This document shows positions 47,601 through 55,659 of a stretch of 64,000 nucleotides of DNA, piece after piece. The first letter of the stretch is position 1; each line of letters opens with the position of its first letter. A model generated the notes under the pieces. The model saw only the letters and a program-made list of their open reading frames with translations, did not search any database and was not told the origin of the DNA. The position numbers were made by a program, and so were the translations under genes. Source of the DNA: Halichondria panicea (taxonomy: Eukaryota; Porifera; Demospongiae; Suberitida; Halichondriidae); contig NC_087392.1 of assembly GCF_963675165.1 (NCBI RefSeq), positions 5,145,942-5,209,941 on the forward strand, written 5' to 3'.

Positions 47601-50600
47601 GTGTTTGCATGTCTGTCAATGTTAGTGGAACTATCAACCAGTACTGTAGCAGGTACGCCATATCAACAGTTAGCACAGGAGTACTACAATCAGAGTCCAT
47701 CCAATTCAATCCTGAGCTACCGGAATGGAAAAAAGAAGCTATACAAAAATTTGTCTTGACCAGATACATCCATATTTTTATGGAATTCAGTGAAGTGTTT
47801 TGGAATACAACTGAAATAATCAGATACATTGCTAACGAGAGAGGCTACTACCCTGTGTTTTTCAACTTGAATCTGATCTATCCTGAAAATCCAAAAATTC
47901 TAATGGCAGTAGTTACTGGAGAAGAAGTGGACAGGATACACTCTCAAACAGAAACTGAAACCATAGCAGAAATTGAGCAAATCCTCAGCAAAATCTATCC
48001 CAACAGCAACACCACTGTGGTCGATTGGATCATACCCAATTGGATAGCTAATCCTTTATTTAGAGGGACATTCACATATCTACCCACTGACTTTAAAAGT
48101 AAAGATTTCAAATTGCTAGCAGCCCCGGTGGGAAATCTTCATTTCAGTGGAGAAGCCACTTCTGCTAACTTCAGTGGATTTGTTCATGGGGCCTACTTTT
48201 CTGGGATTGATACAGCAGAGCTAATCGCTAGTCAAATAACTAGTAAGGCAATGTTTGCTCAAGCAGGCTTCATAATCACCGTCCTTGGAATGATTTGTGC
48301 AATATACATGCACTAAAGGGACACATATACTGAGACTAATTATGATATAAACGTATAAGAACACTGAGACTACTATAATTATAATGCAAAAACACTGTAG
48401 AATGTGCAAGAACACTATAGAAAGTGCAAGAACACTAGAATGTGCAAAAACACTGTAGAATGCACCCTCATTGCTAGAAAGCTTTCAGTAGCTAGTATTA
48501 TTTTTGTACACCAGTAGCTTACAACAACCACATAGCTAATAAATGACCCATAATTATACTATGTATGCATACCTTGAGCTGGTTGTTTTTAACCCCCCCC
48601 CCCATGAGTGAATTAACGACATGCTTTCACGCTAGAAAAAGTATCTTCAAATAACAACAATAAATGTGTCCATGCATGCTCGCTGTACATGAACATGTAG
48701 CTTCAACAGATCCATGCATGTGAAAGTTTTGTTAGTAGTAAAACACGTCCTTTCAGACTTGCACTGGCATGTGCATGTGTGGTGGGCGGACTGGGCTATT
48801 CAGTGAATACCGTATTACTAGAATATTTTGCGGATGAAAAACTTAGTTTGCGAATGAGTCAAATCAGCAGAAAATTTGACCCTTTGTAATCTAACTATTG
48901 CGTTCTGGAAAGGAATGGATCGTATAGTAATTACTAGTAATAATTTAGGTTTTGCGATTTTATTGTTGCGTATTGATCAACCCTCGCAAAGTTCGCATAT
49001 GTTTGATGCTCGCAAAATCTAGTAATATACGGTAACACATTTTACTTACCAAATGTGAGTAATTTTCGTGGGCAAGCTGACCTCAAGGAAAATTTACCCC
49101 ATGAAAACGTAGGCGTGGTTTATCGGAACACATGCAATGCAGTGCACATAATGACGCAAATGAAAAAAATTTACTCACAAAATTACCACATTCGAGGTTT
49201 TTTACCCGACAAAAATTACCCACTATACGGTATTGATAAGATCAACACGCATATATAATTATAATTCAACCTCTCTGAAATTCCTCAAAACGCATACCGT
49301 ACCCTCGCGAAAATAAGCCCATCTTGAATAAACGCCCATCCCCTCTTTTGCTTCGAAGTTCTTGCACAAGGGTATTTTCGCTCGATTATAAGCCCACCCA
49401 GAATGAAAATTTTGAGCATGCACAGTAGCTGAATGCCACATGTTGACTATTAATTTTAGTGAAGAAAGGATGTTTTAGGTAGTAGCTGGTACGACTATAC
49501 TCCTTTGGACCAAGATCAGACATATAACTTTCTCTGTATGGATCTGTTTGCCCTTGAAGATGTATATGCAGGGAACAAGTAGTCCTATATGCAGAGAAAA
49601 GAAAATACAAAGTCCAAGAAAGTTATCACACAGGCCAATTTTGCAGGTTACCTTGCCTTGGTTTTCTGAAACAAAGTACCTGATAGCTGCTCTCTAGGAG
49701 TATGACCTACCATCCTTTGGGAAGTTTCTGCTACATCTGACATCGACACAAGTGACAAGCAACGAATATCGAATAGAGTCAAGAGTCCACTTCTTCATGT
49801 TCATTCTCTTGTCATGCTTTAATCATACTCATGCATTAGTTTATAACATTGTTGTTGTCAATGAAATGTTCATACTAAAATGAAAATACAAATAAAGATT
49901 GTCATAGAGTAAAGTAAACCTCGATTTGAGGCTGCGGGTGGGCGTATATTGGAATGAAAACTCGCCCTTCGAGATTAAATGCCCAGTCCCCTAATAAGCC
50001 TAGACTTCTTGCAGAAAAGGGTGGGCGTATTTTCGCGAGGGTACGATATATACATTCCAAGTTCAACAAGGCAGTTGTATAGCTCACATAACTTTAGATA
50101 TAGGATGTATAGAGAGTTGACTCTAGTGTTGCTACTGTATACATTCCAAGTTCACCAAGGCAGTTGTAGCTCACTAGATATAGGATGTATAGAGAGTTGA
50201 CTCTAGTGTTGTTACTGGTAGGACTTGTGTCCTCCCAAACCTGCTCCCAGGAACTGGACGCTGAGGTCATCATCATAGGAGCGGGAATGGCAGGTGTATC
50301 AGCTGCAAAACGTTTGGACGAACTCGATATAAAGAACGTTCTTATTCTTGAAGGAAGCTCAAGAGTTGGTGGTCGGGTTACTAGTACTGAGTTTGCTGGA
50401 GTGAGGGTTTCACTGGGAGCTACCTGGATACAAGGAATAGACCCAGCTTCACCAGAACTACATCCTCTCTATCGTCTAGCACAAGAGTGTCTGCAAGGTG
50501 GTATCCGTGGATTCTACAGTGACTACGATTCTTCAACTAACTACAACGAACAAGGACAAGCGAACGAACAAGAACTACGTTACGATGATTACTATAATGC

Positions 50601-53600
50601 TCTGGCAGCAGTAGAGGAATTGGAAAGCGAGTGTGTGAGTCTCCGACAAGCATTGAACGAGAGTGGCTGGACTCCGGCTAATGCTGCAGATAACTGGGTC
50701 GAGTGGTTTAGCGTTGATTTCTGTGACGGAGAAGCACCGGAAGATTTATCTATACTATCTACACTGGGTACGACTTACACTGGTTTTGCAGCACCAGACT
50801 CAGAAGGTGGGGATTATTTTATAACAGATCCAAACGGATATGAGACGATTATCGAATGCTTAGCTAATGAAGTAGTTGCAAACGGACAAGGACAACTAGT
50901 TTTGAATGCTTTTGTTACAACTATTGATTGGAGCAACGATGATTGTGTTTGCATGTCTGTCAATGTTAGTGGAGCTATCAACCAGTACTGTAGCAGGTAC
51001 GCCATATCAACAGTTAGCACAGGAGTACTACAATCAGAGTCCATCCAATTCAATCCTGAGCTACCGGAATGGAAAAAAGAAGCTATACAAAAATTTGTCT
51101 TGACCAGATACGTCCATATTTTTATGGAATTCAGTGAAGTGTTCTGGAATACAACTGAAATAATCAGATACATTGCTAACGAGAGAGGCTACTACCCTGT
51201 GTTTTTCAACTTGAATCTGATCTATCCTGAAAATCCAAAAATTCTAATGGCAGTAGTTACTGGAGAAGAAGTGGACAGAATACACTCTCAAACAGAAACT
51301 GAAACCATAGCAGAAATTGAGCAAATCCTCAGCAAAATCTATCCCAACAGCAACACCACTGTGGTCGATTGGATCATACCCAATTGGATAGCTAATCCTT
51401 TATTTAGAGGGACATTCACATATCTACCCACTGACGTTAAAAGTGAAGATTTCGAATTGCTAGCAGCCCCGGTGGGAAATCTTCATTTCAGTGGAGAAGC
51501 CACTTCTGCTAACTTCAGTGGATTTGTTCATGGCGCCTAATTTTCTGGGATTGATACAGCAGAGCTAATCGCTAGTCAAATAACTAGTAAGGCAATGTTT
51601 GCTCAAGCAGGCTTCATAATCACCGTCCTTGGAATGATTTGTGCAATATACATGCACTAAAGGGACACAATATATATACACAGAGACTAACAAAATATAG
51701 AGAATATGCAACAACACTGTAGATGTGCCCCTCATTGCTAGCAAGCTTCTAGACTCACCAGTACTTTATAACACAACCACGTAGCTAATGACCCATATAC
51801 TGTGAATACACACCTCTAGCTGTTTTACCCCCCATGAGTGAATTGTAGACATACATACATGTATAACAATAAATAAATAAATGTGTCCAAGCATGCTCAC
51901 TGTACATAAACATGTGTGTGTGTGTGGTGGGCGGGCCAGGCTATTCAGAGAATAACACATTTTAAATAGCAGGTAATTTGGTAATTTTTGTGAGGTAAAA
52001 ATTAATATTCATTATTTTCGTGGGCAAGCTGACCTCCAAGAACATTTTCCCCATGAAAACGTGAGCGTGGTTCACCGGAACACATGCAATACATAATGAG
52101 TCACAAAATTACCACATTCGATGTAAACAAAGTTTTACCCTACACAAATTACCCACTACCGTATTACTAGAATATTTTGCAGGTGAAAAACCTTTGCGAA
52201 TGAGCCAGATCAGCAGAAAATTTGACCCTTTGCGATCTAACTATTGCGTTCTGGCAAGGATCGTGTGTATTTACTAGTAGGTTTTGCGGATTTTATTGTT
52301 GCGAATTGATCAACCATCGCAAAGTTTGTAAATGTTTGATGCTCGCAAAACATTCTATAGTAATATGGTATACGGAAAAGATCAACACGCATAAATTAAT
52401 CAACCTCTTTGAAACTCCTCAAAACGTATACGTACACATTTCAAGTTCACCAAGGCAGTCTGTAGCTCACAATAATGCTGTAGCTCACAATAATGGTCAT
52501 GTCAACCCACAAAGTTTACATTGCTACAAGTGTTTGCAGATAACAAAAATAGATAATCATAGTAATCACGCCAAATTGATCTCACATGCATCCTGTCTAT
52601 AGTAAAACCTAGCCCTAGGGGTGGGAACTTTGTAGCTGCTTTGTCTACAATAGTCCAAACAAATTGAGATGTATAGAGAGTTGACTCTAGTGTTAATGTT
52701 GCTACTGATAGGACTTGTGTCCTCCCAAACCTGCCCCCAGGAACTGGACGCTGAGGTTATCATCATAGGAGCCGGAATGGCAGGTGTATCAGCTGCAAAA
52801 CGCTTGGATGAACTCGATATAAAGAACGTTCTTATTCTTGAAGGTAGCTCAAACGTTGGTGGTAGGGTAACTAGTGCTAAGTTTGCTGGAGTGAGGGTTT
52901 CACTGGGAGCTACCTGGATAGAAGGAATAGACCCAGCTTCACCAGAACTACATCCTCTCTATCGTCTAGCACAAGAGTGTCTGCAAGGTGGTATCCGTGG
53001 ATTCTACAGTGACTACGATTCGTCAACTAACTACAACGAACAAGGACAAGCGGACAAACAAGAGCTACGTTACGATGATTACTATAATGCTCTGGCAGCA
53101 GTAAAGGAACTGCAAAGTGACAGTGTGAGTTTCCGACAAGCATTGAGCGAGAGTGGCTGGACTCCGACTAGTGCTGCAGATAACTGGGTCGAGTGGTTTA
53201 ATGCTGACTTCGATGCAGGAGAAGCACCCGAAGATGTGTCTATCCTACATTTTACAATGGGTAGGACTTCCACTGCTTTTGCAGCACCAGGCACAAAAGG
53301 TGAAGATTATTATATAACAGATCCAAACGGATATGAGACAATTATCGAATGCTTAACTGATGAAGTACGTGCTAACGGACAAGGACAACTAGTTTTTAAT
53401 GCTGTTGTTACAACTATTGATTGGAGCAACGATGATTGTGTTTGCATGTCTGCCAATGTTAGTGGAACTATCAACCAATACTGTAGCAGGTACACCATAT
53501 CAACAGTTAGCGCAGGAGTACTACAATCAGAGGAGTCCATCCAATTCAACCCTGAGCTACCAAAATGGAAGAAAGAAGCTTTACAAAAAATTGAAATGGG

Positions 53601-55571
53601 CAGGTACATTCACATCATTATGGAATTCAGTGAAGTGTTCTGGAATACAACTGAAGTAATCGGATACATTACTAACGAGAGAGGCTACTACCCTGTGTTT
53701 TTCAATTTGAATCTGATCTATCCTGAAAATCCAAAAATTCTCATAGCAGTAATTGCTGGAGAAGAAGTGGACAGGATACACTCACGGGCAGAAGCTGAAA
53801 CCATAGCAGAAATTGAGCAAATCCTCAGCAAAATCTATCCCAACAGCAACACCACTGTGGTCGATTGGATCATACCCAATTGGATAGCTAATCCTTTATT
53901 TAGAGGGGCCTACACATATCTACCCACTGACTTTAAAAGTGAAGATTTCAAATTGCTAGCAGCCCCGCTGGGAAATCTCTATTTCAGTGGAGAAGCCACT
54001 TCTGCTAACTTCAGTGGATTTGTTCATGGGGCCTACTTTTCTGGGATTGATACAGCAGAGCTAATCGCTAGTCAAACGAGTATTACAAGCTGGGCTGTAT
54101 TTTTGCTTATGTTATGCTTTTGCTCAAAAAGTATTAGAGTGTTATAGTAGTCAAGTTTGCAAAGAAAGTGTATATAATTATCTATCTATATAACTGAGAA
54201 GAAAAGACATATGTACATTCATATCTATTGTATATCGTAATGTTTTGTGGCCTACCAGGACCTCAAAGAAAGAAGAAAATTGATTCTGCCAAGGACTGGG
54301 GGGTTCAAAATGGATTTCTCACACATGGCAGTGGCGTAGGAAGGGGGGCTCCAGGGGCGGAGCCCCCCCGCATCTCAAGTAGAGATGACTTATCAAGCTG
54401 CACTATGTACAGTATAGATAGCCGTACTTTTTCCATTCAAAAACTGGAGCCCCTCCATTGAGGAATTGCTTTCTACGCTACTGCATGGGGATGAGCACGC
54501 ATGCGCATTTGATCCACATGAATAAGGGGTGTGTCTGCAAGAGGTAAATTTCACAAATTAATGGCTCCTAAAATTAATAGCTAGCTGCTTTAGCAGCTTT
54601 TTTCTGACTCTTGTAGCTAACAAAGAGCTAGCGCTTTAGTGCAAGACTAACTAATAAGTTGAATAGAAACTTTGTGCGAACAGATGATGCTACAAAAGAT
54701 TCTGAAGAGAATGCACTGTAAATAAAATTAGCCATAACTGGAGAACAAAGTTTGCAAATCCATGAATTAAAATCCAAGAGAACATGGCTAGAAGCCTATA
54801 GAAGCTGTTAGTTTTCGTTGCCTTGAGCAGTTACAGTTGGAATCGACACACTGGCAGACAGACACACACACAGTCAGTTTTACCGTATCCCTCGTGCAGC
54901 TACGCCTCGAGGCATAATAACAAGTAAGGTAATGTTTGCTCAAGCAGGCTTCATAATCACCGTCCTTGGAATGATTTGTGCAATAATTATACTAAACACT
55001 TCATAAAAACTAAAACTATAGACAAAGTACAAGAACACTGAAACACAGTATCCCCCTCCCCTCCCCCCCCTCCCCCTAGAGTAGTATGTTATATTCGAAT
55101 TTATAGTATTCGTTTTGTACACTAATAGACCCACCAGCACTTCACAAGAACCATACACGATAGCTACATAATGTACTGCATGCATACCTTGAGCTGGCTG
55201 TTTTCAGCCATGAGTGAATTAACGACATGTTTCACGCTACCAAACGTCTCCTCGTAACGAGCGAGCTCCTCATCGCGCTGACTCAGCAGACGGAGGTTGT
55301 AGTCAAAGTCTGCCCTCAGTTGAACCAGCCGAGACTTCTCTCCAGCTAGCTGCGTCTCAATGACTACAGCATGTCAATGATGAATTATGAAATACCACAC
55401 AATATATACATTCCTCAAATAATGTTCTAGCGGTTGTAAATACACTGCAAATAACTCAAAAGTTGCCTGAATTTTACCCTTGATATTTTCTTTGTTTGCG
55501 AGTGCTGCTTGCTCCCTCAGCTGCTGTAGTTCTCTCTCCTTGTCTGCTGCAAGTTCTTCCAAGGTAGCCAT
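41728..55571 (-). CDS. CCDC57: CCDC57-like coiled-coil protein
   Basis: Exons 55571-55478, 55363-55188, 46660-46098, 45690-45496, 45371-45180, 45044-44960, 44613-44083 and 42312-41728 give 806 residues, all phases consistent (human about 915). The N-terminal block RLVQLRADFDYNLRLLSQRD then EELARYEE matches vertebrate CCDC57, as does QLDHLRSIEGHLNQEL. Most of the protein is charged heptad-repeat coiled coil (for example LREREHEYETRTKDIRSAHA); the last exon is low-complexity and ends basic (KKNKKLVRNYNIRD). CCDC57 is a centrosome/centriolar-satellite and microtubule-associated protein. The second intron is 8.5 kb and contains three polyamine-oxidase genes on the other strand. The last intron is a pure minisatellite. 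The stop lies 120 bp from the convergent INPP5B stop; the start is 88 bp from RABL3. Confidence 0.85.
42313..43862. repeat. 1.55-kb G-rich minisatellite
   Basis: About 65 units of 20-27 bp based on GGGCAACATGAGGAGGGAGG fill the whole last intron of CCDC57. Variants (AGAAGGG, AGGTGCAAC, GAGGATGG, GGGAAAC) recur in the same order in blocks near 42540-42780, 42890-42960, 43100-43250 and 43290-43430, which shows a higher-order repeat. In the transcript strand it is a C/T-rich tract, and it gives false 500-residue open frames in all three minus frames. Confidence 0.98.
44617..44735. repeat. (GT)n microsatellite with GCGT stretch
   Basis: GT run with interspersed GCGTGCGT in CCDC57, directly left of the exon-7 acceptor side. 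Confidence 0.95.
45770..45940. repeat. Dispersed repeat family C, copy 3
   Basis: CATCATTTGAAAAGTATTTT and GAAGTTATGGCTGTTGAACG link it to the copies at 19.9 and 37.5 kb. In a CCDC57 intron. Confidence 0.5.
46838..48316 (+). CDS. Secreted flavin polyamine oxidase, copy 1
   Basis: A single-exon gene of 492 residues (491 from the second Met). It has a signal peptide (YRELTLVLLLVGLVSSQ), then the FAD-binding Rossmann motif VIIIGAGMAGVSAAKRLDEL. The C-terminal half is plainly of the plant/animal polyamine-oxidase type (ERGYYPVFFNLN; FRGTFTYLP; LHFSGEATSANFSGFVHGAY; SGIDTAELIASQ). It ends in a hydrophobic tail (AGFIITVLGMICAIYMH), perhaps a GPI or membrane anchor. It would oxidise spermine/spermidine outside the cell, giving H2O2. 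The usual GGR that contacts FAD is GGW here (GSSRVGGWLTS), and LGANW reads LGPNW. The conserved active-site Lys of KIF..F appears as His (YIHIFMEF). It may therefore be altered or inactive. Nested in CCDC57 intron 2 on the opposite strand. Confidence 0.88.
   Translation: MMYRELTLVLLLVGLVSSQTYPQELDAEVIIIGAGMAGVSAAKRLDELDIKNVIILEGSSRVGGWLTSAEFAGVRVSLGPNWIQGIDPASPELHPLYRLAQECLQGGIRGVYMNYDSLTSFNSQGQQNEQELRWDDYDNALAAVRNLQSECVSLRQALNESGWTPTNAADNWVEWFNADFCFGEAPNDVSILSTMGKSYTSFAAPESEGEDYYITDTNGYETIIECLANEVVANGQGQLVLNAFVTTIDWSNDDCVCMSVNVSGTINQYCSRYAISTVSTGVLQSESIQFNPELPEWKKEAIQKFVLTRYIHIFMEFSEVFWNTTEIIRYIANERGYYPVFFNLNLIYPENPKILMAVVTGEEVDRIHSQTETETIAEIEQILSKIYPNSNTTVVDWIIPNWIANPLFRGTFTYLPTDFKSKDFKLLAAPVGNLHFSGEATSANFSGFVHGAYFSGIDTAELIASQITSKAMFAQAGFIITVLGMICAIYMH
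48573..48634 (-). pseudogene. Fragment of CCDC57 exon 2 with its splice donor
   Basis: GCATACCTTGAGCTGG then CATGAGTGAATTAACGACAT copies the 3' end of the true exon and donor at 55188 onward (GCATACCTTGAGCTGGCTG, CATGAGTGAATTAACGACAT). Identity stops after about 60 bp. It was carried along in the oxidase duplication. Confidence 0.85.
48808..49034. mobile_element. MITE, TACCGTATTACTAGAATATT termini
   Basis: Left TACCGTATTACTAGAATATT, right AAATCTAGTAATATACGGTA; 227 bp. A related copy lies in the next oxidase intergenic region. Confidence 0.85.
49047..49232. mobile_element. MITE, CTATACGGTA terminus
   Basis: Right end AAAATTACCCACTATACGGT; left end decayed (GAGTAATTTTCGTGGGCAAG). Paralogous to 51967-52156. 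Confidence 0.65.
49295..50050. mobile_element. TACCGTACCCTCGCGAA inverted-repeat element, with paralogous empty site
   Basis: Left TACCGTACCCTCGCGAAAAT, right ATTTTCGCGAGGGTACGATA. The equivalent place in the next duplicate (about 52423-52440, CCTCAAAACGTATACGTACA) lacks it, which confirms insertion. Internal AAACCTCGATTTGAGG and GGGTGGGCGTAT stretches suggest nested copies. Confidence 0.75.
50043..50230 (+). repeat. 92-bp tandem duplication across an oxidase start codon
   Basis: TATACATTCCAAGTTCA...GGATGTATAGAGAGTTGACT occurs twice in tandem. The first copy makes a 31-codon upstream frame that begins MYRELTLVLLLYTFQVHQGS and stops at the real start region. Confidence 0.85.
50185..51660 (+). 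pseudogene. Polyamine oxidase, copy 2, cut short by a nonsense codon
   Basis: Single exon, very close to copy 1 over its second half. It keeps the signal peptide, GAGMAGVSAAKRL and a normal GGR (GSSRVGGRVTS). At 51538-51540 the codon TAC of copies 1 and 3 (HGAYFSG) is TAA, giving 451 residues. The rest of the reading frame, through ITSKAMFAQAGF to the usual stop at 51658-51660, remains open behind it. The lost segment includes the last FAD-contacting helix and the hydrophobic tail, so the product is probably non-functional or, at best, secreted without an anchor. The Lys position is His here too (YVHIFMEF). Confidence 0.85.
51813..51850 (-). pseudogene. Second, shorter fragment of CCDC57 exon 2
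   Basis: CTCTAGCTGTTTT then CCATGAGTGAATT corresponds to the same exon end as 48573-48634, more decayed (the donor is lost). Confidence 0.65.
51967..52156. mobile_element. MITE, paralogue of 49047-49232
   Basis: Left TAATTTGGTAATTTTTGTGA, right CACAAATTACCCACTACCGT; decayed ends. Confidence 0.6.
52157..52370. mobile_element. MITE, TACCGTATTACTAGAATATT termini
   Basis: Left TACCGTATTACTAGAATATT, right TTCTATAGTAATATGGTA; shares GATCAGCAGAAAATTTGACC with 48808-49034. Confidence 0.8.
52669..54147 (+). CDS. Secreted flavin polyamine oxidase, copy 3, with replaced C-terminus
   Basis: Single exon, 492 residues, the most divergent and probably most intact copy. Signal peptide YRELTLVLMLLLIGLVSSQ, GAGMAGVSAAKRL, GGR (GSSNVGGRVTS) and LGATWIEG. 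Only this copy keeps the Glu of the WxEG active-site motif; copies 1 and 2 have Q. FSGEATSANFSGFVHGAYFS is intact. After AELIASQ the sequence departs from copies 1 and 2: a new tail SITSWAVFLLMLCFCSKS comes from an inserted segment, while the original tail-coding DNA lies 850 bp downstream at 54922. The new tail is still hydrophobic. The active-site Lys is His (YIHIIMEF). Confidence 0.88.
   Translation: MYRELTLVLMLLLIGLVSSQTCPQELDAEVIIIGAGMAGVSAAKRLDELDIKNVLILEGSSNVGGRVTSAKFAGVRVSLGATWIEGIDPASPELHPLYRLAQECLQGGIRGFYSDYDSSTNYNEQGQADKQELRYDDYYNALAAVKELQSDSVSFRQALSESGWTPTSAADNWVEWFNADFDAGEAPEDVSILHFTMGRTSTAFAAPGTKGEDYYITDPNGYETIIECLTDEVRANGQGQLVFNAVVTTIDWSNDDCVCMSANVSGTINQYCSRYTISTVSAGVLQSEESIQFNPELPKWKKEALQKIEMGRYIHIIMEFSEVFWNTTEVIGYITNERGYYPVFFNLNLIYPENPKILIAVIAGEEVDRIHSRAEAETIAEIEQILSKIYPNSNTTVVDWIIPNWIANPLFRGAYTYLPTDFKSEDFKLLAAPLGNLYFSGEATSANFSGFVHGAYFSGIDTAELIASQTSITSWAVFLLMLCFCSKSIRVL
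54329..54483. mobile_element. CAGTGGCGTAGGAAG MITE, 5-bp target duplication
   Basis: Left CAGTGGCGTAGGAAGG, right TTTCTACGCTACTG, flanked by CATGG at 54324-54328 and 54484-54488. 155 bp, nested in the larger insert. Confidence 0.75.
54575..54921. repeat. Dispersed repeat family B, copy 2
   Basis: Shares ATAACTGGAGAACAAAG, GAAGCCTATAGAAGC and the CGAGGCATAAT end with 27328-28046. Confidence 0.65.
54922..54985 (+). pseudogene. Stranded original 3' end of oxidase copy 3
   Basis: AAGGTAATGTTTGCTCAAGC then GGCTTCATAATCACCGTCCT is nearly identical to the tail-coding end of copies 1 (48245 on) and 2 (51590 on), up to TTTGTGCAATA. Confidence 0.9.
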
Positions 55572-55659
55572 GGTCGCAGTGGTGAGATAGGGGGAGGGGC
55601 TATAGATTACACCCACTTGCATGCAGTGCATTTAGAAATGGAATAATTACTGATTTAAT
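55572..55659. promoter_or_regulatory. 88-bp bidirectional promoter, CCDC57 / RABL3
   Basis: Two conserved genes start 88 bp apart in opposite directions. No TATA box is evident. Shared promoter use is inferred from spacing. Confidence 0.5.

Larger units (their letters stand above)
54077..54921. mobile_element. Insertion separating oxidase copy 3 from its original 3' end
   Basis: The paralogues read GCTAGTCAAATAACTAGTAA without a break. Here AGTCAAA ends at 54076 and TAACAAGTAAGG resumes at 54922. The 845-bp insert includes a small CAGTGGCGTAGG element (54329-54483) and a copy of repeat family B at its right end. Confidence 0.8.
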
